Assembly (NCBI RefSeq): GCF_037392515.1
Contig: NC_090280.1
Coordinates: 58,398,004 to 58,462,003, forward strand
DNA: 64,000 nucleotides
Source of the DNA: Haliotis asinina
Lineage: Eukaryota > Mollusca > Gastropoda > Lepetellida > Haliotidae
Direction: 5' to 3'
Part shown: piece by piece, positions 32,259 to 43,735 of the stretch
Position numbering within the stretch: position 1 is the first letter of the stretch
Layout of the letters: each line of letters starts with the position of its first letter
The notes under the pieces: model-generated
What the model saw: only the letters and a program-made list of their open reading frames with translations
What the model was told of the DNA's origin: nothing
The model's database searches: none
Program-made: the position numbers and the translations under genes

Positions 32259-33549
32259 CGACGGGATGTCAATAAGTTTTGAGCCTTGCATAGAAAAACA
32301 CAAAATATTGGTTTGAGCCACCTTTATTTTTCAACATAGTCCCCTTGTTAGTCAAGACACTTGTTCCATCTTTTCTGCCAGTCGCTGATGCCATCTCTGT
32401 AGAAGGCGCCATTTTGGTCCTCAGACCAAGCCTCAGTAGCAGCAATAAGCTCATTATCATCCTGAAATCTACGACCACGCAAGTGTTTCTTGAGATTTGG
32501 GAACAGATGGTAATCACTTGGTGCCAGGTCTGGAGAGTAGGGGGGATGCGGCAAGATTTCGTACCCGCATTCCTGGACAGCAGCGGCTGCAACGCGAGAG
32601 GTGTGTACTGGAGCATTGTCTTGATGTAGAAGAATACTACGTCTGATCTTGCCCTGGCGCTTCTCCTTGATTGACTGTCGCACTTGCTTCAACAAGTTAG
32701 CGTAATATTCCCCATTCATTGTTCTTCCTTTTGGTAAGTAATCTATGTGGATGACGCCTTTGCTATCCTAGAGGACTGTCGCCATTACCTTCTGCATTGA
32801 TCTGGAGGCTTTGAACTTTTTGGTGGAGAAGTGACATGTTTCCATTCCATGGATTCTTGTTTGCTCTCAGGATCATAGTGGTGGATCCAGGTTTCATCAC
32901 AGGATACTAGCCTAAAGTGAAAATCTTCTGGATTCTTGTTGTATCTGGTTAGCATGGAGTTGCTTATGGTGACCCTTGTTTGCTTCATTTCAGCTGTAAG
33001 CATTCTTGGCACCCATCTTGCGCACACGTTAGACATGACGAGATGTTCATGAAGAATTGTCTCGATGGATCCGTGTGAAATACCTGTGGTCTCCTCTAAC
33101 TGGTGGAGTGTGATTCGACGATTTTCCAGCACAAGTCTATGCACTCTGTCAATGTTTTCCTGACTAGTGCTTGTTGTTGGGCGACCTGGACGGAGGTCAT
33201 CTTCAAGACTCTCTCTAAATGCTTAAATTCATTGACCCATCGTTTGATGCTAGCAGATGAAGGGGAAGACTTTCCATAAACTGCTGAAAGCCTTTCTTCA
33301 CTGTTCTTCGCCGAGTTTCCTTCAAGAACTGAAAACTTAATTGCTGCTCTATACTCAATTTTATTCATTTTCACTGCCGTGAGGGGGGAGCTCTTTCTGT
33401 CAATGTGAGCTGTTCAATAACTTCTGAGAGTAGGATACCAAAACTTACATATCACATCAGCCCCACCCCAAGGTTCAATGTCGTACTATAGGCTGTGACA
33501 CTTGGGTATGAAAAATGCTCAAGGCTCAAAACGTATTGACATCCCCTCG
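32259..33549 (-). mobile_element. mariner-family transposon
   Basis: The end CGACGGGATGTCAATAAGTT at left and CGAGGGGATGTCAATACGTT reversed at right, each followed by TTGAGCCTTG, are inverted termini about 30 bases long. TA at 32257-32258 and 33550-33551 is the target duplication. The length, 1291 bases, is normal for mariner. Confidence 0.9.
32348..33374 (-). pseudogene. mariner transposase pseudogene (DD34D)
   Basis: Three open pieces on - make up nearly the whole protein. 33374 down: MKMNKIEYRAAIKFSVLEGN and a helix-turn-helix up to VNEFKH, where the frame shifts near 33210 into the DDLRPGRP motif region. 33144 down: ENRRITLHQLEETTGISHGS, then SCDETWIHHYD with the first catalytic Asp and EWKHVTSPP. 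After another shift and a stop near 32770: KGVIHIDYLPKG, LLHQDNAPVHTS with the second Asp, and YSPDLAPSDYHLFPN with the third Asp 34 residues later, ending WQKRWNKCLD. At least two frameshifts and one stop make it inactive. Confidence 0.92.
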
Positions 33550-33769
33550 TATATAACCCAAAATATGATAAAAGTCGATTATAACCTAAAAGATGATAAA
33601 AGTCGATTATAACCTATAAGATCATAAAAGTCGATTATAAGCCAAAACATAATAAAAAACAATTGAAACCCCAAAGATGATACAAGCCGATAATAACCAA
33701 ATAACCAAAAAGATGATAAAAGCGCACTATAACCCAAGAGATGGTAAAGCCGATAATAATCCAAAACGT

Positions 33770-33802
33770 GCGGTAGGGGTAGCCTGATGGTTAAAGCTGT
33801 TA
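33770..33802 (+). mobile_element. SINE family A head fragment
   Basis: GTGCGGTAGGGGTAGCCTGA and TGGTTAAAGCTGTT only. Confidence 0.5.
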
Positions 33803-34019
33803 ATTTTAATCTTTCTTCTCGTTTTACATGCATTAAATTACAGATTGAAAACTACCTTTGTCAATCGATGAAACATTTCGCAACCTCAGAAAGATGTTCG
33901 GTATTCAGTAAATTTGCATGTTGCTATATTTTCTCGAGGTATTGAATGATGGTATCACTACTGAATGTTACTGCACTTTGATACCCCCTTTTTTAGTTTT
34001 GTTTGTTGATAAAAAACGC

Positions 34020-34150
34020 TCTCAGAAATATTCCAGCTGTATTATGGTCTGAATATGATTGACTTCATGACCAGACAATCCAGTGGTCAACATTATGAGC
34101 ATCAATCTACGCATTTGTGATACTATGATGTGTATTAACCACGCCAGAGA
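34020..34150 (-). mobile_element. SINE family B fragment
   Basis: TCAGAAATATTCCAGCTGTA, CAGACAATCCAGTGGTCAAC and TTATGAGCATCAATCTACGC. Confidence 0.7.
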
Positions 34151-34164
34151 GCCTGTCCTGTCCA

Positions 34165-34318
34165 GATTGTTCTGGCACTTCGTTTCCCGCAATATAGTTT
34201 TACGGTACTACAGCAGATCGTTGTGGCACTTTGTTTCTCTCGATATAACTTTCCTGCACTACAGCAGATTGTTGTGGCACTTCGTTTCCCGCGATGCAGT
34301 TTTATGGTACCCCTAAGG
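34165..34318. repeat. 51-bp tandem repeat, three units
   Basis: Units start at 34165, 34216 and 34267 with GATTGTTCTGGCACTTCGTT or close variants. 51 is a multiple of three, so frames stay open across it on both strands. Confidence 0.85.
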
Positions 34319-35214
34319 ATTGTTGTGCCACGTTTTCCGTTATATGATACAGTAAAATCGCAGGAGTCTTTGGAACACACATAAGGTATTTTCATACCAA
34401 ACTCGGCACTGTATAGTCCTACCCTACCTGTGTACCCATACCAGGGAAAACAAAATATCTGTTGACTCATAGCAGTTTGATGGAAGCCAGGGACATAGGT
34501 TTAGTACTGGCAAACCTTTGATAAAAATCGGGGGCAGCGTTGTATGTGAGACCCCACGACGAAAGGAATGTGATACCCTCAGGGGCACAGATCTGAACAA
34601 AGATTATCCGTACCCTAGTCACTGGCAGATGACGGTCTAAGTCCGGTTCACTTAATATGTTGTATGGGGCGTTGGTGTGGCCTAGTGGTTAAAGCGTTCG
34701 CTCGTCACGCTGAAGACACAGGTTCGATTCCCTACAGCAGTCCTCGAGATAATTTTTCAAGCAATTGGGTATTTACTCGCATGTCTGTTTATGTATGAAT
34801 AATTGCATGTTTTGAGGAGTAACTAACATTTAATGTACTCCCACTAGTTTAAAGAATTGGGTACTTTTACACAGCTTTACTTATCCCTATTGGGTAAGTA
34901 ACACTATTAAATGCATAAATACAAATGCTTCAAAATAGGCCTAAGTATTTAGTAATTCTTGTATTGCCAAATATTTGGAAGCCATTTTCAAACACTCAGC
35001 ATGGAAGTCACGTGACTAGTACAGTAAACTCCGTAGAGTGACTACGGCCATAACAGTATATGTGTATATAATCATCACTTAACATTTGCTAATGTTGCAG
35101 TAGAGGTTGACCACCACAACAAATTATCACACCCAAGTCAATTTAGTTCACTGAGTAAAGTACGGAAGGTATTTTAGAGCTATCGGGTTTAGGGCAAATA
35201 CGCGCCTTATCTGG
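34319..35214. other. One SINE copy; no gene recognised
   Basis: Apart from the family-A copy at 34667-34740 nothing was identified. Confidence 0.4.
34667..34740 (+). mobile_element. SINE family A head
   Basis: GGGGCGTTGGTGTGGCCTAG, TGGTTAAAGCGTTCGCTCGT and CACAGGTTCGATTCCCTACA: well preserved A and B boxes; the tail is absent. Confidence 0.78.
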
Positions 35215-35455
35215 AGCTCTGGCCTACATCCGCACAATGTGTGAAGCCCAATGCTGGTGTCTGTGATATTGCTCTAATGTGTAAAACTATATTCACGCGT
35301 GCAGCCGTGAAGATCCGGGTTAGAATTACTCTTCAATGACCCGTGCTTTTCGTAAGAGTCAACTAACGGGATTGGGTTCTCAGGCTTGATGAGCACATGT
35401 CCACTCCCATTGCGGAGATCGGTGGTCATGCTCTTGATCACTGGATCTTTTAACA
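35215..35455 (+). mobile_element. SINE family A tail followed directly by SINE family B head
   Basis: 35215-35300 has CACAATGTGTGAAGCCCAAT and GTGTAAAACTATATTCACGC; 35302-35455 begins the family-B head (CCGTGAAGATCCGGGTTAGA, TCAACTAACGGGATTGGGTT, GGTCATGCTCTTGATCACTG). The B copy stops before its tail. Confidence 0.7.
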
Positions 35456-35929
35456 TTGCTTAGTTCAAACAAATCATTTGTTGCATGTTTTTGAAATATG
35501 CTTTTCTGTTTTTGATTGCATTATATGTTATTATTTGATATCTGTGTGAAGATAATTACGCATGACCAGTTAAGAACGCTAGTGATTTATCCAATTATTG
35601 TATGATTGTTTAGACCATGAAGCACTAATATTTCAATACATTATTAAGTATCAAAATAGTAAGTAATATAATAACGCCCAGACTCTTCGGCATGATTTGG
35701 TTCGCTGAAGTACAGTAATTATGCTGATAGTGTTCTCAAATCTATATTGTACAGCATGTCTGTGATGCAAGTGAATGTATGAATGTATGAATGAATGAAT
35801 GTATCTCTGTGTATGTGAACATCGTTGGTTAAACGATGTGTAAATAAATAATGTCTGTGTGTTCAATTAAGATGACTGCAAATACCCCTCACGAAATCAA
35901 TGTTTAAACAATAGTGCTATTAAGAGCGA
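35456..35929. other. No gene recognised
   Basis: AT-rich; GTATGAATGAATGAATG simple repeat at about 35775-35803. Confidence 0.4.
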
Positions 35930-36084
35930 ATGGGTGGTGGGGTAGGCTTGTGATTGAAGCGTTCGCCCGTCACGCTGTTGATTCCCTACATGGCATAATG
36001 TTTGATGCCAGTTTCTGGTCCCCTCCCTCTCGTGATTTAGCTGGGACATTGCGGCGTAAAACTATATTCATATTCATATTCATA
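35930..36084 (+). mobile_element. SINE family A copy, target of a Tc1 insertion
   Basis: GGGTGGTGGGGTAGGCTTGT, AGCGTTCGCCCGTCACGCTG, TAGCTGGGACATTGCGGCGT and AAAACTATATTCATATTCAT; the Tc1-like element begins at the TA ending it. Confidence 0.8.
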
Positions 36085-37542
36085 CGCTCTGCAAAAAAAC
36101 AAACAAAACAAAACAAAAATCAAAAACAAAAAAACCCCCCTCAAAACCCAAATATCAATGAAACTTTGGTGTTATTTAAGGACGTGTACACCAGCGGAAA
36201 ACAAAGGTACATGGATGATATTTTGTGGAGCAATGCATTGCTATCTTGTCCATATTTCACGAGAATAACAGTTATCACAGTCATTATTACTGTCCGCCAG
36301 GCGGTGTTGAAGTTAGTACCTCGTATGACCACCTCCAGCTGCTACCACTGCCCGACACCTCCTTGGTACAGATCAAATCAGTCGTTGGATGTTTTGCTGT
36401 GGAATCCTTCTCCGTTCCTCTTGCAGCATGTGGAACAACTGTTGAAGATTCTGTGGTGGATTACGACGTCGACGTACATGTCTATCTGTCTCATCCCAAA
36501 GGTGTTCCATTGGGTTTACATCCGGGAATCTGGAGGTTCAGGGGAGGGTATTGATGTTGCTATAGGCCAGGTAGTCCACGGTGGCAAGTGCTGTGTGGGG
36601 CCTGGCGTTGTCCTGTTGGAAGAGATGCCGTTGACGGTCAACAAGGTGAAGGACGTGCGGACGGAGAATCTGGTCGATGTATCGATTGGCCGTCAGATTG
36701 CCTTGTACAAACACAAGTTCCCATCTGCGGGTGTATGAGATCTCTCCCCACACAATAACACTCACTTCACCGAATCTGTCCAGCTGCCTGATGCAGTTAG
36801 GAGCAAAATGGTCATAAAGTTCGTGACGTCGTCTGTAGACACGGTGTCTACCAGCATGTCGCCTGAGGAGATAACGGGATTCATCGCTAAACCATATGTG
36901 CCTCCAGTTTGCCAGATTCCATGACAGCGCCGTGTTACACTATCTCACTCGTCGACGTCGATGTAGTCATGTCAAGGAGGGGGCAACTTTTGGACGTTTG
37001 GAACATATTCCTACTTCTCGGAGACGCTCCGGGCTCCAAACTGTTCTTGTGCGGTACGATGACGGTAACGTAGGTGGGTTACCCAGATGCACCGATCTTG
37101 GGCAGGTGTGGTGACACTAGGTCTTCCTGATCTTGGACGGCCCTTTGGCGAATTTGTTGGACGAACTCGACCCCACAATCGTCCAATTGTATGCTTTCGA
37201 TCGGCAGCGTTGAGACGTCCCATTTTCGTATACAGTACTTGCAAAGATCGTGGATTAAATTGTGAGATTCATTCGGGTCTTTTATAGCCACATGCTATCC
37301 TCATGTTTTGAGAGAAAATTATTTTGCCTGATATTCAGGCTGCATGACATCCACGCACATCATGGCAATCCTGATTGATAAAACCGTTCAAAATCATGTT
37401 TGGTTGCGTTTGGTCAAGCATGATCTTTTAAAACGTTCCAGAAACAGTGTGCAACCCTAAGGAAAGTTTGAGTTTAGATATGTGCACAAAATTGTAAGTA
37501 TCATTTTTTAATTTCATTTTGCTTTTCTTTTTTTGAAGAGTG
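36085..37542 (-). mobile_element. Tc1-like DNA transposon, nearly full length
   Basis: Ends CGCTCTGCAAAAAAACAAA and, reversed, CACTCTTCAAAAAAAGAAA, with TA at 36083-36084 and 37543-37544. 1458 bases. Confidence 0.78.
36320..37244 (-). pseudogene. Tc1-like transposase pseudogene (DDE)
   Basis: Read on -: MGRLNAADRKHTIGRLWGRV, then GRPRSGRPSVTTPAQDR (GRPR hook between two helix-turn-helix units), THLRYRHRTAQEQFG, ISYTRRWELVFVQGNLTANR, LFQQDNARPHTALATVDYLA with the second Asp, and after a frameshift a PDVNPMEHLWDE block with the catalytic Glu and a PRRCRAVVAAGGGHTRY-type end. Frameshifts and an in-frame stop are present. The long open frame on + over the same bases is only the complement. Confidence 0.9.
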
Positions 37543-37544
37543 TA

Positions 37545-39109
37545 TATTCAGTGAGAAAACTGTATTGTAAACGCTAAACCCGTGAGAACGTATACGTCAC
37601 TTTCTCTTTTATTTAGTCGCTCATTACTGTAGATATCAGTTTTGTCAAGGTAACAATGTATACCTTGTACCTATTTAATATCTTGCCTTTCGGCATATCA
37701 TCTTTGATAATTCACGGTAAAAGAGGTCATATCAAGTTGCAGATTGAAACGATATATCAACATGTGTATATTATCATTGCATGAGCAAATGGTTCACCAT
37801 TATGGGGATCACCGCCTCAAACCACACATTTCCTATTCTGTTTGCATTTCGTTGTAGTGGTGTTCATAGACCCATATAGTACTTCTATAATAAACCACGA
37901 GGTACGTGCAAATGTCAATCTAAGTCTCACCATGTTACATACACCATCTCTAGATCTTGCTTTGTTTTTGAATTTACATGTTAAATTTATGTAAAGCAGG
38001 ATCTAAATTTTGATACACATTACACATTGATAAAACAGAAAAGGGGAAGGAGGAGGCATGAAAATACTGTAGTTTTGAAATGTTGTTTATGTATTAATTA
38101 TTATAGGACGCTGGTGTGATGGCGTGGCCTGGGGTGGCGTGGCGTTGCGTGTGGTTCATGAAGACAATAATTTTGCATTGTATATGGTCCCCGACTCAAC
38201 TTACACATTTTTTATTCCATCCTTATTTGTTATAGTGGAGGCCACAGGTCCATGCTTCATTTATTATTGATCAAATCTGATTGTGTTACAGTATGTACTA
38301 TTGTGAAAAGTAGGATGAACAAATGCTACATTCTCAACTTTCACATTTTTCCAGAATTTTTATTTCGCTGTTTTGGACACCTATGACTACGAAAGAGATA
38401 GCACGACGAGCTACTTAAATTACGCATGGACCGATCATATCTTAACATGTACATATAACCATTAAAGTCTCATCGGATTACATATAAACATTGTTAAATA
38501 CGACATTATAATGTTAACTTTATGTAAAGTATCAGAAACACTAAGATCTAAAGGTCGGTATACACTACGCACTAAATAATTTGTATCCATTTCAATGTAT
38601 TGCTATTTGATTGCAAGACATCTCTTGGTTCTTTAGTACATAGACCTGTTTTAATGAGAAGCATCATAACTGAGCCCATGTAGCTCTGAATTTTGATACA
38701 CTGAGCTTTCGTGAAGCACCCTTCTAAGCTAAAGGGAAATATGAAATAAATATCAAAGGATTTATATCTACAGTTTCTATCCGGGGTCGTATGCAAAACA
38801 GGCTCACTTTATGCATCAAATCTGTAAAACAAACCTCCAAGTTATAATTGTTAACATAGACAATAGCAACTAAACTTGTATTTGAAAATAATAAATTATT
38901 TTATATATCATGTAACATGTAACAAATTGTTAGGCTTTTAGTTTTCTACATTCTTGTCACGGAACTCGCATGTATGCAATAGAAATGTACACCTGTTTTC
39001 CCCACACTTGGCAACATTTACTTATGTAAAGAATACGTTTAACTTCACAATTTGATACTGAAAAGTGGTAGCTAATGCGTGTTGAACAAATCAAATTGTT
39101 ACGTACCCA
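37545..39109. other. No gene recognised
   Basis: AT-rich. A hairpin at 37952-38006 pairs AGATCTTGCTTT with AAAGCAGGATCT. Confidence 0.45.
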
Positions 39110-39190
39110 TTTTTGTACCCATGTGGGGAATCGAACCCGGGTCTACGTAAAGGGCAGACGCTTAAAATACAAAGCTACACCATCACCTTT
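39110..39190 (-). mobile_element. SINE family A head
   Basis: TGTACCCATGTGGGGAATCG and AACCCGGGTCTACGTAAAGG, the reversed B box, then AAGCTACACCATCACC. Confidence 0.7.
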
Positions 39191-39489
39191 ACATGAAGAA
39201 ACGCCCATGTCCATGAGTGTGTATCATAGAGAAGAATAGAATTCATTTTAGTGTACAATGCCTTAAACAATACATCACATCGTTTCCACTTGTAATATTC
39301 CATTGTTTGCATGTGTGTCTCATGACAAGAATTTAGAAAACAAAACGCCTAACAATTTGTAAGATGTTACATATGCTGTATTTGGGATGCTACAATCTAA
39401 AGACGATTCTCACTAAAAACAAACTGATTTCTCATTTTTCAAAATAGCACATATATATGTGTTCTTTACAGGTAGCTTTCACAAAAGTT

Positions 39490-39960
39490 TTCTAAAACAT
39501 TAATACGTTTTTTGGATTAGATACTCCTTCAGCAAGTCTTAATCTGCAATGAACAGGTCGTATAAGAGATAATCCTACAACAGGAGGTGGTAATTGTAAT
39601 TCATTACCAGAGAAAGAAAACAGCAATGGACTCAACACAAATCCTTGGCGCAGACTCTGTGAGCAAACAGATAGACTAACACACATACAGCACCTATATT
39701 TATAAATATGCCCGAATTTGGACCTACTGACAAAATGAAAAGGACCTTTGAAGTCAACAAGAACTGCACAGGGGTTCAGTTCTTCTTTAAAAAAACCCAT
39801 AGCGTTAATTTACTGGGCTTGGCCTTGCAAGAGGAGTGGACAAAAATCCTTCAAACTGGAGGATGGATACGGACCATACCTAGTGGTACATAACTTATTT
39901 TGTATCATGTCATCTCAAAAATCATTTTGGACTTAACCTCAGAATACAGAGCAAACACGT
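39490..39960 (-). pseudogene. LINE reverse-transcriptase remnant
   Basis: On - the frame gives AVLVDFKGPFHFVSRSKF, like the (A/V)FVDF(x)KAFD block of non-LTR reverse transcriptases, and after a deletion SLRQGFVLSPLLFSFSGNEL, like the LKQGCVLSPLLF block. The catalytic Tyr-Ala-Asp-Asp part is not present. Clade not assignable by eye. Confidence 0.6.
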
Positions 39961-40387
39961 GAACTTGACTGGCTTTTTACACATCGTCCTTCCCTTTTCT
40001 ACCTTTTTCATTTTTTAATTTCAGTACACCAGGGGTACAGTTGGTTCAAGATGGAAATATCCATGGACACAGTTGTTATTTCCTTTAATAAAGAACAGGT
40101 TCATTACAAAGTTGTACTGCTATATTTGATAATATTTCTGGCAATATTACTGCTCGGAAAGAGTGCTTCATGTTTTTGTCGTCAAAAGTATGCGTAAAAA
40201 CCGAGACTTCCCAGGCCATTCGGGAATGCGACAGGAGGTTATAATTCCTTGGGTGGAATGATGTATTAATACAGTAGTACATGTACCTGATCATGTTGTA
40301 GTGTTTTTCGAACACAGAGAGAAACCATATCCACAAACGATAAATATTACAGATGTTAGATTGTGGTATATCAGTGTCTCCGGAAGG
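39961..40387. other. No gene recognised
   Basis: Nothing identified. Confidence 0.35.
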
Positions 40388-40550
40388 ACACATGTCATCG
40401 GTTCCCAATTGCGCAGATCGATGTTCATGTTGTTGATCACTGGATTGACTGGTCCAGACACGATTCTATACAGACCGCCGCCATATAGCTGGAATATTGC
40501 CGAGTGTGGAGTAAAACTAAACTAAACTCACTCACTCACTCACTCCGGAA
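40388..40550 (+). mobile_element. SINE family B 3' half with (ACTC)n tail
   Basis: GACACATGTCATCGGTTCCC, GATCGATGTTCATGTTGTTG, CCGCCGCCATATAGCTGGAA, GTGTGGAGTAAAACTAAACT and ACTCACTCACTCACTC. Good reference for the shared tail. Confidence 0.85.
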
Positions 40551-41400
40551 TATTAATGCTGTTTGTGCCATTACCTGATACATTCATAGTACTCTACAAG
40601 TACAGAGATGAAAACAGCCACATTGCAAAATTTCACATATGTCAAGCACTGGTACCAGGTATACGAATGATTATCAAAGGTTAACACAGTAATGGTTACC
40701 TGAAAAGTTATAGTACTTTTCAAGTGCAGTAAAAGAAAGTCATTCCGTAACAGATATCCCATATGACAAAAAGTGGCAGCAGGTATACCATGTTATTTAA
40801 GGATATTGCAAGAATACTGTTACATGGTACATTCATAGTACTTTGCAGGAACAGAGAGAAGAAAAATGTCACCGTGTAATAAACATCTAGTAGTAATAAT
40901 ATTAATATTGATAGAACTAGCTGGCATTAAAAATATATAGCAGAGAAAGGGTAGATCTTCCCCATGAAAAAACCTGGTGAATTTCGTTGCACTTTTGTCT
41001 GAAATGGTAGATAAGGTTGCAGTATTGTTAGTAACATGTTAGGTTCTTCTTTATTATTTCCTTTCATCGACCATTTTTATGTAGGCACAGTCGATAAGTC
41101 CCTCAAGTTCCCTAGCGCCGTAATGCACATAGCTCGTGGGCTAAAATATGAGATTTCTTTCTGTATTGAAGCCCATGGACTAAAATTTGAATACAATGCT
41201 TAAGTGCTTAGAGTGACGTCCTTTTCGAATTACAGGGACAGTGACGCTATATAAATACTCTCTGGAGAGTATAGTCATTGTAGTAGATGTCAGTCAGTCC
41301 TCTCATAATAGTTTTGTGTTTTGCATTAATTAGACTGTCAGTTTTATCATACACGTTCACATTTACTCACTTGAGTAAGCATTTTCCATAATTTTCAAGT
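40551..41400. other. No gene recognised
   Basis: Two weakly repeated stretches (ATTCATAGTACTYTRCARG at about 40580 and 40833). Nothing else. Confidence 0.4.
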
Positions 41401-42600
41401 TTGAATTTTGTGGACCTGATTGAAGTTTCATTCCTTTCTTTTCATTTTTATCAAGATACTGGACGTTACTTCTCAAATCTTTTATCCTATAATACTCCTC
41501 AAAACATACAAGAACATTTCCCTCCACCTTCACAATCTACATGCAACATACATTCTTTTTTAAACCGAAATTTCCCCGAACAAGTAATATCTACAACTAT
41601 TCTCTCTTTGTCAATAGTAAAGCCCCTGATCTATACGGAATTGCACAAGCGTTTCTAAAGGAGTAAAGACGTTTCATTGTTCCTACTCCAAATGTTCTTT
41701 TCATAAAACTTTAATTAAAACTTTTGCTTCTTACCTCTGAGTTGGAATAATGGCATTTTTACCTTTGTTAGAATCTGGCATCAATTACAGTGGTATATCC
41801 TTCATTATTTCCTATTGTAAATTATTTACCTCAATTCTAAATAAAAGATTAACATTGGATAATGCCATTTGTGAACATCAGGATGGTTTCAGGGAAATCT
41901 AGCTTATAACAGACCACACTTGTACACTTCTCTCTATCATAGAAAAATATTCATGCATATTTTAAGGATTTTACCAAGCTTTTCAGACACTTAACCATGA
42001 TGAACTTTTAACGCTCTCCGTAATGTTGGGTTAGACGGAAAGTTATTAAATATTCATACTTATAGGTATAATTCACTTGTGACTGTATGAACCCCCCAGG
42101 GATTTTCTGAACAATTTTCTTGCCAAGTTTTACCCTTCAGAGATGCATTTTCAGCCCTCGAATATCACGCGTATATTTAATCAATTACGGCCAGTTAAGC
42201 ACCAAGATGGTATAAAGAGAATATTTATTTCCGCTGTTATAACATTGTGGTTGTCAATGATGTTTAAGCTCTTGTGTTTTCAACTGCAGAAAAAAGGATG
42301 AAAGCCCTTGAATTATTTTGTAAAGACACATGACTGAAAGTTGTTGTTCTTAGACATCGACGCCCTAGATGTTATGAAATGTGTTACTTTAATGGGGAAA
42401 CTGCATCTTTTCATAAATATAAGGCAATATATTTACACCGAAACACCTTTGTCCAGGGCACAATTCTATTGAGCATCTCAAAACCAGATAGACAATTCTA
42501 TCAGGTAATCATTTTCCGAAGATATTTGGAAAACATAACATTTTTGATTAAATGTCATATTTTATACTTACATGTAGACTGTTATGAGAAAGATTGAGTA
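41401..42600 (+). pseudogene. LINE reverse-transcriptase remnant, heavily decayed
   Basis: Across all three frames: a VNSKAPDLYGIAQAFLK stretch like the NNKAPGxDGIxxEFLK block, SILNKRLTLDNAICEHQDGF like the INKRL...EEQAGFR block, a degraded FVDF(x)KAFD region at about 41960-42010, and VVVLSTAEKRMKAL-like sequence at about 42240-42310 followed by an ELFCKDT(x)LKV block. Many stops. It is an old non-LTR retrotransposon, probably of the same broad type as 39490-39960. Confidence 0.6.
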
Positions 42601-43127
42601 AGCACCAATCAAGTGGGCAATGTTGGCTTTCTTACCTGATAAGTACGTAAAAAAATTAATTGTACAGATTTATTAATAAAATATTCCCTGATCACACCAA
42701 TAGTATGAATTAGAAATGTGGGGGAATTCTTATTACTAAAGTATTGAGCATCTAAGACTTGATTTTTGTAAAACGTATTTTAAAATAGATAGGTCATATC
42801 GTAACTCCATGGCAGGTTGCAAGTTCACCGTGATTTTATGACATATGCTTAGGCAAGATGATAGTGGTAGACCAACGTAGATACCAAAAGTAATTCCTCC
42901 AAATGCAATAGTATATCAATATTTTATGTCGGACTTATATGTTGAATGTTATTTACCGTGTAACATTTCTAACCCAAGTGGGCGTTAATAAGTGAGGCTG
43001 GTAATATTTGGTGTTTCACATTATTACTTCATTCATACAGCTATGATGGAGATAACATTTAGTATTTCGTTTACTGCATAATAATAATAATAATAATAAT
43101 CAAATGTTAGTCTCTTAAAATCAAACC
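42601..43127. other. No gene recognised; (ATA)n at 43078-43101
   Basis: AT-rich; eight TAA/ATA units just before the SINE at 43128. Confidence 0.5.
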
Positions 43128-43460
43128 CGACCCGTGAAGATCCGGGTCAGAGTTCGTCAGTAACCCGTGCTTGTCGTAAGAGGCGACTAACGGGATCGGG
43201 TGGTCAGACTCGCTATCTAGGTTGACACATGTACTGAGGGAAACAAAAATAAAAGATGACACATGAAATAACACGTGTTCCCTTTTTCTGGTTTAGAAAC
43301 CATTGGAACAAATAAAGAAACACTTGTGTTTTCATGTGATCCCTTTTTATTTTTCTTCAGTATGCCAATTGCGAAGAGCGATGATCGTGCAGTTGATCAC
43401 AGGGTTGTATGAACCAGACTCTATTATTTACAAACAATATAGCCATGTTGTTGAGCTCGT
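43128..43460 (+). mobile_element. SINE family B, split by a MITE
   Basis: 43128-43231 covers the head through GCGACTAACGGGATCGGGTG and GTTGACACATG; 43363-43460 resumes at GCCAATTGCGAAGAGCGATG and runs to AGACTCTATTATTTACAAAC. The two halves join at the correct place in the family sequence once the insert and one TA are removed. Confidence 0.82.
43232..43362. mobile_element. 131-bp MITE with long inverted ends TACTGAGGGAAACAAAAATA
   Basis: Left TACTGAGGGAAACAAAAATA and right reversed TACTGAAGAAAAATAAAAAG, followed on both sides by (A)CACATGAAA.AACAC. It interrupts SINE B with a TA target. A similar end (TACTGAGGGAAACAAATAAG reversed) stands at 63926-63952. Confidence 0.75.
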
Positions 43461-43626
43461 CGTTAAACAGCCAACCGATAAAATGCAAATCCGGGCCTTT
43501 CACTGAACTGTATTTAAACAAATTGGACTCTACATATTTTATGAAATGTATCAACGTTGTAAATGCCGAGAATAGACTTAGTAATCAATCCAACGACGCT
43601 GCTAAGATCCAGAAACTTTGAATGCG

Positions 43627-43735
43627 AACAGATTTAGCGTCTGCATTTTCGAAACTCCCTTAGTGTTAAGATCGTAACGGCCATATATTAACTTACGACT
43701 ATCTTAGCGCTAAGACAGCTTTGAAAACGTACACT
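43627..43735. mobile_element. Palindromic MITE unit, single
   Basis: CAGATTTAGCGTCTGCATTT, CTTAGTGTTAAGATCGTAAC and ACTTACGACTATCTTAGCGC then TAAGACAGC; the same unit as the pair at 62425-62641. Confidence 0.65.

Larger units (their letters stand above)
32020..33770. repeat. Minisatellite GATAAAAGTCGATTATAACC, split by mariner
   Basis: Units of about 20-27 bases (GATAAAAGTCGATTATAACC plus AAAA...AT) run over 32020-32256 and 33552-33770, with the mariner between. The two halves share the same variants. Confidence 0.8.

Noticed and set aside
35914..36738. 274-residue open frame on +, the longest in the window
   Set aside because: It runs through a SINE, an A/C-rich stretch and then the complement of the Tc1 transposase coded on -. 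The reverse strand explains its openness.
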